From Bufo bufo (taxonomy: Eukaryota; Chordata; Amphibia; Anura; Bufonidae): a stretch of DNA of 64,000 bases. The stretch lies in assembly GCF_905171765.1 (NCBI RefSeq), contig NC_053397.1, positions 117,920,378 to 117,984,377 of the forward strand. The letters run 5' to 3'. A program made the position numbers and the translations under genes. Below the pieces are notes generated by a model. The model did not search any database, was not told the DNA's origin, and worked only from the letters and a program-made list of their open reading frames with translations. Positions 56,080 through 64,000 of this stretch are shown in pieces. The number at the start of each line of letters is the position of its first letter. Position 1 is the stretch's first letter.

Positions 56080-56920
56080 CCAAAAAACAACCACACTATT
56101 GATGGTTAAATGCACTTGTGACAGGCTCAGCTTGCCCCTGATGTAGCATATGGCTAAAAAATAACCACACTATTGATGGTTAAATGCACTTGATGACAGC
56201 TTGACCCTGATGTAGGATATAGCCAAAAAATAACCACACTATTGATGGTTAAATGCACTAAGTGACAGGCTCAGCTTGCCCCTGATGTAGTATATGGCCA
56301 AAAAATAACCACACTATTGATGGTTAAATGCACTTGATGACAGCTTGACCCTGATGTAGGATATAGCCAAAAAATAACCAAACTATTGATGGTTAAATGC
56401 ACTTGGTGACAGGTTCAGCTTGCCCCTGATGTAGTATATGGCCAAAAAATAACCACACTATTGATGGTTAAATGCAGTTGATGACAGCTTGACCCTGATG
56501 TAGGATATAGCCAAAAAATAACCACACTATTGATGGTTAAATGCACTAAGTGACAGGCTCAGCTTGCCCCTGATGTAGTATATGGCCAAAAAATAACCAC
56601 ACTATTGATGGTTAAATGCACTTGATGACAGCTTGACCCTGATGTAGGATATAGCCAAAAAATAACCACACTATTGATGGTTAAATGCACTTGGTGACAA
56701 GCTCAGCTTGCCCCTGATGTAGTATATGGCCAAAAAATAACCACACTATTGATGGTTAAATGCACTTGGTGAGAGGCTCAGCTTGCCCCTGATGTAGTAT
56801 ATGGCCAAAAAATAACCACACTATTGATGGTTAAATGCACTTGATGACAGCTTGACCCTGATGTATGATATAGCCAAAAAATAACCACACTATTGATGGT
56901 TAAATGTACTTGGTGGCAGC
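56080..56920 (-). repeat. 69/75-bp tandem array in the 5' region of hAT-1
   Basis: About 12 units with AACCACACTATTGATGGTTA + AATGCACTTG, alternating 75-base (CTCAGCTTGCCCCTGATGTA) and 69-base (CAGCTTGACCCTGATGTAGG) forms, a higher-order period of about 144 bases. It lies between the 296-bp array and the right terminal region; 56930-57320 is unique sequence. Confidence 0.92.
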
Positions 56921-57445
56921 TTGTGCTGGCTCACCACAAGACACAAAATGGCCGCCGATCAACCCAGAAAAAAGTGAATGAAAAACGCTCTGGGCAGCCT
57001 AAAAACAGTGAGAAATTGAATAGCAGCAGTTCAATGATCCACAGCTGTAGATCGATCACTGAATGAAGTCTTTTGGAGGAGTTAATCACTGCCTAATCTC
57101 GCCCTAACGTCGCAGCTGCAACCTTTCCCTACACTTGTAACAGCAGAGTGACGTGCAGCGCTACGAGACCCAAGCTTATATAGAGGCTGAGTCACATGCT
57201 GCACTGGCCAATCACAGCCATGCCAATAGTAGGCATGGCTGTGATGGCCTCTTGGGGCAAGTAGTATGACGCTTGTTGATTGGCTGCTTTGCAGTCTTTC
57301 AAAAAGCACCAAGAAAGCGCCGAACACCGAACCCGAACCCAGACTTTTACGAAAATGTTCGGGTTCGGGTCTGTGTCACGGACACCCCAAAATTCGGTAC
57401 GAACCCGAACTATACAGTTCGGGTTCGCTCATCCCTAGTCACAAG

Positions 57446-57871
57446 GTTTTCCTCCCCGACATCCTCTAAAATGTTTCGCCTTTTTCTTGATTGGAATAGG
57501 GGAGTGAAGAATTGAGTGATCTTGTGATATTGTTGATCGGGTGTCACCCTGTATGGTGATGGACCTGTTGGTGTGAGGAATGGGGTGAGATGTTGGACAC
57601 TGCACAGTGTGGGTCTGGCAGGTGGTGTGGGAAGAAGTGGAGTGGAGTTTGGCGTTATCTTCCCTAAAAAAGGGCTCTCGGACAGATTTTTTGGAAGAGC
57701 TAAAAAAAGGTAATCGTGTATAGTAGATGAGGAATAGGTAGAAAGATTAAGTGTAGACTCCGCTGGACGTTTCTCTAATAATCCTTTGGCGGACTCCCCA
57801 ACCATAATACTATGTGGGGGTGTGGAAGCTAACTCGCTACCAATAGGTGATATTGGAATAGGAGTGGGCAT
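57446..57871 (-). pseudogene. PLE-D N-terminal region, distal part
   Basis: The minus-strand frame (PISPIGSELASTPPHSIMVG, STYSSSTIHDYLFLALPKN, FQSRKRRNILEDVGEENLVT) is a Ser/Thr/Pro-rich linker of the kind that precedes PLE RTs. It ends at the hAT-1 TSD, and the RT and nuclease are missing. Assignment depends on the neighbouring segments. Confidence 0.55.
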
Positions 57872-58477
57872 GATATGAATGGACAGTTCCTGGATGGTAT
57901 CAACATGGCATTAGTGTTAGATGTCTGGGGTACCTCATCCTGTGTAAGATTAGTTGTTTGGTTGACTTTTGTTCTATTAATAAAGGACTTGTCCTTATTT
58001 ATTAAGTCAGGATCCCTAATTGACATTGCTGACTAATTGGATCTCTTGTAGAATGAGACTGATGCGAATTTAACTTATGATACTCTCTAGGGGGAGCTGT
58101 TTTATGATGCCTGTGATAGTTCTTATTGTAAAAGGTTATTCTCTGATAGGGATTTGTGGTGGGACGAATTTGCTCATGCTCTAAAGAAATAAATGGAGGG
58201 ACATAAGATGGTCCATTTCTGTTAGTGTTTTGGGACTGAAAACTCTGTTTATGGGACAATTTACGTTCCCAATTTCTGATTTTATCCTGTTGGTAATCAT
58301 TGAGATCCCTCAGGAGTTTATTACATTTCTTGCGCACTTCATTATATTCAAAGGTCTTCAAGATGGTATGTTTAACAGACATGTTGGGAGGGAAGCTAAC
58401 AGAGGATATAGATAACCCTAGGTTATCCAAGGTGTCCCTAAGATCTTGACAGATCCTCTTTCTTTTTTGTATTAATA
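57872..58477 (-). pseudogene. PLE-D N-terminal region, helical part
   Basis: The minus strand reads QKRKRICQDLRDTLDNLGLS, VRKKCNKLLRDLNDYQQDKI, RNWERKLSHKQSFQ, then an Asn/His/Tyr-rich linker (ITFYNKNYHRHHKTAPPREY). Helical basic segments with LLRDLNDYQ are typical of the PLE region before RT. It is interrupted by Tc1-C at 58478. Confidence 0.6.
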
Positions 58478-60096
<1,619 letters not shown>

Positions 60097-60098
60097 TA

Positions 60099-60501
60099 TA
60101 TCAAGGAATTGGATTGAACAGAAATCACTAATTTCCAACCATTTTTGGGAAAACAGCACATCATTATCAAAGGTTGGTTTTAACGGAAGTCTGAGACCTC
60201 GTGGTATAAGTCCCAAAGCAATATAGCAGGAGAGAAAAAAACTGTCAATCTCACTGTGTACGAAGTTTTTGATGATGTCAATCACGTGATGAGCTTCTCT
60301 ATCCTTCTGAATTGTCCGTTGGTGGTCGTTGGAAGAGGGTTGAGTTCCCAAGATATTAGCATCCAGTTTATGAAAATCCTCTTTGGATAATATAGAGCTA
60401 AGTTCTCTTCGAATTCTTTTGAATAGATCAGGTAGATCTTTCTCTACATAGGCCCAACCTAAGTCAGCCTCCGCTCCACTAGTCGGCCCATGGTCTCCCA
60501 T
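60099..60501 (-). pseudogene. PLE-D N-terminal region, start
   Basis: The minus-strand frame from ATG 60501 reads MGDHGPTSGAEADLGWAYVE, KDLPDLFKRIRRELSSILSK, IPRGLRLPLKPTFDNDVLFS and QKWLEISDFCSIQFL. It stops at Tc1-C. On the other side (58477 downward) the helical region continues, so the three PLE-D pieces are one frame. IPRGLR..LKPT is reminiscent of PLE ORF starts in fish and frogs; this is family memory, not a search. Confidence 0.6.
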
Positions 60502-60744
60502 TGGCCGAGTAATGAATCGAGGTTAGGAAAGAAAAGGAGAGGGTTAATCCTGTACTCCTGTAAAAGGAGATATAGGATGCACACACAGGGCACCAGGGGT
60601 GGAGGCCCAAGTAGAGAGGAGTGTATGACAGATAAGAAATAAGCCTGGGTCCAGAGGACACTAACAGGTAGGATATTGGGACAAAAGCAGGGCAGTCTTA
60701 GGTGATGAACTATAAGCAGAAATGCTATATAGTGGCAGTGCAGT

Positions 60745-60803
60745 AAAGAAAATGGAAAAAAATATCACAGAGTGGCGCCTAGCTGCTACCAAAATATATG
60801 TAT
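60745..60803 (+). repeat. Left arm of the PLE-D inverted repeat
   Basis: AAGAAAATGGAAAAAAATAT through GGCGCCTAGCTGCTACCAAA is the reverse complement of 63277-63328. It marks a head-to-head pLTR/inverted-tail structure, as in PLE-B. Tc1-B now lies inside the tail. Confidence 0.88.
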
Positions 60804-60972
60804 ATGACCCGAGGTGGAACGCACTTCCGGTTGATGCGTTCCACACACCGGAACTACAGTCTCCGCCCCCATGGTATTTGCGGCTCGTTTGCTGGAAATC
60901 CTGCAATAACCCGAGGTGGAACGCACTTCCGGTTGATGCGTTCCACACACCGGAACTACAGTCTCCGCCGGC
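60804..60972 (+). repeat. Two-copy 64-bp repeat with internal hairpin
   Basis: ACCCGAGGTGGAACGCACTT + CCGGTTGATGCGTTCCACAC + ACCGGAACTACAGTCTCCGC occurs at about 60807 and 60909, spaced 102 bases. Each copy has the hairpin GGAACGCA/TGCGTTCC. Confidence 0.9.
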
Positions 60973-61251
60973 CCACGCTCCGAGAGACAACATTCTCCTT
61001 TTTCCCCCACATTTTCTAATAGGGCCGACATCTGTATCATTAACTATACATTGTACTTTCTGTACATATAAGTATTTGTCTGTTTCTGCTTTTTATTTCA
61101 TTTTATTTCACCTCTGACGTCACGTCCGGGACCAGAAATGACACCGACGATTCCTCTGGTGCCAAAAACGCCCTCTGTTTGAATGAGAACCATATGGTAT
61201 ATTTAGATGTATGCTTTATATAATACTCTGTATATGCTTAATATCTTCTCT

Positions 61252-61294
61252 GCTCCTGAGGAAGGGGTTTGTTATTCCCCGAAACTCGTTGAGC
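61252..61294 (+). ncRNA. Type I hammerhead ribozyme in the PLE-D inverted tail
   Basis: Stem I GCTC (61252-61255)/GAGC (61291-61294), core CTGAGGA (61256-61262), stem II GGGG/CCCC, GAAA (61281-61284), C.TC.G minimal stem III, cleavage triplet GTT (61288-61290). All core positions are kept. It lies on the + strand, opposite to the PLE-D protein frame, because this is the inverted tail. Confidence 0.75.
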
Positions 61295-61696
61295 CTACCT
61301 AACTGATTTATTAAAGGAATATACCAGAAGTACTAAGTTTTGGACTGCCTTATTTTCCAGCTATTTTTTCAAGAGAGCCAGGTGAGGGAGGTGGTTGTTT
61401 TGGGTGTCTTGAGCTTTATCCCATTACACCCCTCCCTGGTGAAGTGAGTTTGGTGTATATCACCTTTTATACGTTTTTCAGAATTTTGTATCGTTTCCCC
61501 ATTTTATACTATCTACCAGATGCCAGATGGTTTCATTATATGGCTACTGAATACTAAGGGTTCCCCCCTTTTTATGGTAAGGGGTAATTACTTATTTTCA
61601 GTCCTTATCTTTTAAGCGTACTTAATTTCCCTACCTTATTTTATACATCTTTTACACACTTTATTTTATATTTGGTGTATATCTCATATACATATA

Positions 61697-63276
61697 CACT
61701 GCTCAAAAAAATAAAGGGAACACTTAAACAACACAATGTAACTCCAAGTCAATCACACTTCTGTGAAATCAAACTGTCCACTTAGGAAGCAACACTGAGT
61801 GACAATCAATTTCACATGCTGTTGTGCAAATGGGATAGACAACAGGTGGAAATTATAGGCAATTAGCAAGACACCCCCAATAAAGGAGTGGTTCTGGAGT
61901 GGTAACCACAGACCACTTCTCAGTTCCTATGCTTCCTGGCTGATGTTTTGGTCACTTTTGAATGCTGGCGGGGCTTTCACTCTAGTGGTAGCATGAGACG
62001 GAGTCTACAACCCACACAAGTGGCTCAGGTAGTGCAGCTTATCCAGGATGGCACATCAATGCAAGCTGTGGCAAGAAGGTTTGCTGTGTCTGTCAGCGTA
62101 GTGTCCAGAGCATGTAGGCGCTACCAGGAGACAGGCCAGTACATCAGGAGACGTGGAGGAGGCCGTAGGAGGGCAACAACCCAGCAGCAGGACCGCTACC
62201 TCCGCCTTTGTGCAAGGAGGAACAGGAGGAGCACTGCTAGAGCCCTGCAAAATGACCTCCTGCAGGCCACAAATGTGCATGTGTCTGCTCAAACGGTTAG
62301 AAACAGACTCCATGAGGGTGATATGAGGGCCCAACGTCCACAGGTAGAGGTTGTGCTTACAGCCCAACACTGTGCAGGACGTTTGGCATTTGCCAGAGAA
62401 CACCAAGATTGGCAAATTCGCCACTGGCGCCCTGTGCTCTTCACAGATGAAAGCAGGTTCACACTGAGCACATGTGACAGATGTGACAGAGTCTGGAGAT
62501 GCCGTGGAGAACGTTCTGCTGCCTGCAACATCCTCCAGCATGACCGGTTTGGCATTGGGTCAGTAATGGTGTGGGGTGGCATTTCTTTGGAGGGCCACAC
62601 AGCCCTCCATGTGCTCTCCAGAGGTAGCCTAACTGCCATTAGGTACCGAGATGAGATCCTCAGACCCCTTGTGAGACCATATGCTGGTGCGGTTGGCCCT
62701 GGGTTCCTCCTAATGCAAGACAATGCTAGACCTCATGTGGCTGGAGTGTGTCAGCAGTTCCTGCAAGACAAAGGCATTGATGCTATGGACTGGCCCGCCC
62801 GTTCCCCAGACACGAATCCAATTGAGCACATCTGGGACATCATGTCTCGCTCTATCCACCAACGTCACGTTGCACCACAGACTGTCCAGGAGTTGGCAGA
62901 TGCTTTAGTCCAGGTCTGGGAGGAGGTCCCTCAGGAGACCGTCCGCCACCTCATCAGGAGCATTCACAGGCGTTGTAGGGAGGTCATACAGGCACGTGAA
63001 GGCCACACACACTACTGAGCCTCATTTTGACTTGTTTTAAGGACATTACATCAAAGTTGGATCAGCCTGTAGTGTGTTTTTCCACTTTAATTTTGAGTGT
63101 GACTCCAAATCCAGACCTCCATGGGTTAAAAATTTTATTTCCATTTTTTTATTTTTGTGTGATTTTGTTGTCAGCACGTTCAACTATGTAAAGAACAAAG
63201 TATTTCAGAAGAATTTTTAATTAACTCAGATCTAGGATGTGTTATTTTTGTGTTCCCTTTATTTTTTTGAGCAGTG
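61697..63276 (+). mobile_element. Tc1-B: Tc1 element with intact transposase
   Basis: Inverted repeats of about 27 bp begin CACTGCTCAAAAAAATAAAG. TA duplications lie at 61695-61696 and 63277-63278. The 1580-bp element is inserted in the PLE-D tail. This terminus is widespread in fish and frog genomes. Confidence 0.96.
61993..63018 (+). CDS. Tc1-B transposase, intact DD34E
   Basis: A continuous frame. I prefer ATG 61993 ([20 protein letters not shown], 341 residues, the usual Tc1 length) over the in-frame ATG at 61948. Domains: N-terminal helix-turn-helix ([20 protein letters not shown]), a basic GRRR hinge ([15 protein letters not shown]), a second helix-turn-helix ([16 protein letters not shown]), then the catalytic domain with [11 protein letters not shown] (first D), [28 protein letters not shown] (second D) and [12 protein letters not shown] (E), 34 residues from the second D to E. 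All catalytic residues are present. It would cut and paste the element at TA sites. Confidence 0.95.
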   Translation: MRRSLQPTQVAQVVQLIQDGTSMQAVARRFAVSVSVVSRACRRYQETGQYIRRRGGGRRRATTQQQDRYLRLCARRNRRSTARALQNDLLQATNVHVSAQTVRNRLHEGDMRAQRPQVEVVLTAQHCAGRLAFAREHQDWQIRHWRPVLFTDESRFTLSTCDRCDRVWRCRGERSAACNILQHDRFGIGSVMVWGGISLEGHTALHVLSRGSLTAIRYRDEILRPLVRPYAGAVGPGFLLMQDNARPHVAGVCQQFLQDKGIDAMDWPARSPDTNPIEHIWDIMSRSIHQRHVAPQTVQELADALVQVWEEVPQETVRHLIRSIHRRCREVIQAREGHTHY

Positions 63277-63328
63277 TATTTTGGTAGCAGCTAGGCGCCA
63301 CTCGGTGATATTTTTTCCATTTTCTTGT
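63277..63328 (-). repeat. Right arm of the PLE-D inverted repeat
   Basis: TTTTGGTAGCAGCTAGGCGC and following bases to CCATTTTCTT mirror 60745-60803. Chromovirus-2 sequence resumes directly after it. Confidence 0.88.
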
Positions 63329-64000
63329 ATATGAGAACCAGGAGGAGTGGTCTTCTTTTTTGTCTTTGGCAGAGTTTGCCATAAACAATCGTAGTCAGGA
63401 GTCCACTTATGAGTCGCCTTTTTTTTTTAGGCCTATGGAATTCACCTGTAGTTTGGCCCTTTTTCTGGTTCTAATACTTCTGGTATCCCTGAGGAAGAAC
63501 GTTTTTCATCATCATTGTCATCAATATGGCGAAAAATTCGAAATAACTAAAAAAATATTGGCAACAAATATAAACGTGTGGTTGACAGGAAACTTATAAA
63601 TGGTCCGGACCTAAGTGTGGGTGATTCTGTGTGGCTGTCCAGAAGAAATATTAAGTTGAAGGTACCTTCCTGGAAGTTGGGTCCAAGTTTTATCTGCCCA
63701 TATAAGATCACGGCCATTATTAATCCTGTAGCTTTTCGTCTTGAGCTTCCTCAGGCCCTGAAAATTCATAATGTGTTCCATAGGTCTTTGTTGAAAAAAT
63801 ATGTGGAACCTTTACAGCCATCTTCCTTGCCACCCACTTCGGTCATGGTGGAAGGTAATTTGGAATTCGAGATTGCGAAAATAGTTGACTCTCGAGTTCT
63901 CCGTGGATCCCTTCAATATCTTGTCCACTGGAGAGGTTATGGACCGGAGGAGAGGATGTGGGTGTCGGCATCCAATGTTAATGCCAATTGTTTAGTGAAA
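63329..64000 (+). pseudogene. Integrase C-terminus and chromodomain of chromovirus-2
   Basis: ENQEEWSSFLSLAEFAINNR resumes after the DDE core. The frame breaks near 63420-63600, then reads WLSRRNIKLKVPSWKLGPSF, HNVFHRSLLKKYVEP and the chromodomain EFEIAKIVDSRVLRGSLQYL, VHWRGYGPEERMWVSASNVN. The window ends before the 3' LTR. The catalytic core (about 560 bases in chromovirus-1) is absent between here and 57450. Confidence 0.9.

Larger units (their letters stand above)
49141..57437 (-). mobile_element. hAT-1: complete 8.3-kb hAT transposon
   Basis: An exact 8-bp TSD, GTCACAAG, lies at 49133-49140 and 57438-57445. The ends TAGAGTTGAGCGAAC and (reverse complement) TAGGGATGAGCGAAC form short terminal repeats. 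Both sub-terminal regions are dense in GTTCGGGTTCG/CGAACCCGAAC words (49165-49225; 57320-57430), likely transposase-binding sites. The element holds one uninterrupted transposase frame and three separate tandem arrays. The complete TSD and open frame suggest a young insertion. Confidence 0.93.

Noticed and set aside
62056..62723. Minus-strand open frames opposite Tc1-B
   Set aside because: Antisense readings of an intact transposase; no independent evidence.

Overview
The window is made almost entirely of nested transposable elements. The mix points to a vertebrate, most likely an anuran amphibian with a large repeat-rich genome: V-clade (Sushi-like) Ty3 chromoviruses, GIY-YIG Penelope-like elements (PLEs) with hammerhead-ribozyme-like repeats, BED-finger hAT transposons, piggyBac and TTAA-type elements, three Tc1/mariner families, and many short MITEs. 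I see no ordinary host gene, rRNA, tRNA or CRISPR. The organism call is inference; the element families are read from motifs, terminal repeats and target-site duplications (TSDs).

Left part (1-15 kb). A Ty3 chromovirus (chromovirus-1, + strand, 3' LTR 4317-4969) sits in an older minus-strand LTR element (LTR-X, up to 8710). The 874-codon reading frame of LTR-X contains about 100 residues that look like the rod of non-muscle/smooth-muscle myosin II heavy chain. Next is a 5.7-kb inverted-arm unit (PLE-C, 9077-14819, 15-bp TSD). It carries a complete gag-only LTR element (LTR-Y, 9972-14377, TSD GTACT), whose 3' LTR is split by a Tc1/mariner deletion derivative.

Middle (15-30 kb). MITEs, a decayed piggyBac transposase (15986-17790), a truncated PLE with RT and GIY-YIG domains (PLE-A, about 18.0-20.75 kb), and two decayed BED-hAT transposases (hAT-2, hAT-3), each followed by its own minisatellite.

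Right part (30-64 kb). A TTAA-flanked non-autonomous element starts at 29929. It was split by a 12.3-kb PLE (PLE-B, 30573-42893, 14-bp TSD) with two pLTRs, an inverted tail and hammerhead motifs. The PLE-B reading frame was in turn split by four later insertions: a Kolobok-like palindrome, a PLE fragment, a 305-bp unknown and a second TTAA element. After 44203 comes chromovirus-2, still running at the window end. Inside it are a truncated Tc1, MITEs, an 8.3-kb hAT with an uninterrupted 1123-aa transposase (hAT-1, 49141-57437, TSD GTCACAAG), and a PLE fragment (PLE-D) that itself holds two Tc1 elements, one with an intact transposase (61993-63018).

The genes do not form a host pathway. They are mobilisation genes of separate parasites, and the nesting gives a relative order of insertion. 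The best candidates for something undescribed are the myosin-bearing LTR-X, the PLE-C unit that appears to have moved with an LTR element inside it, and the complete hammerhead folds in the PLE repeats.
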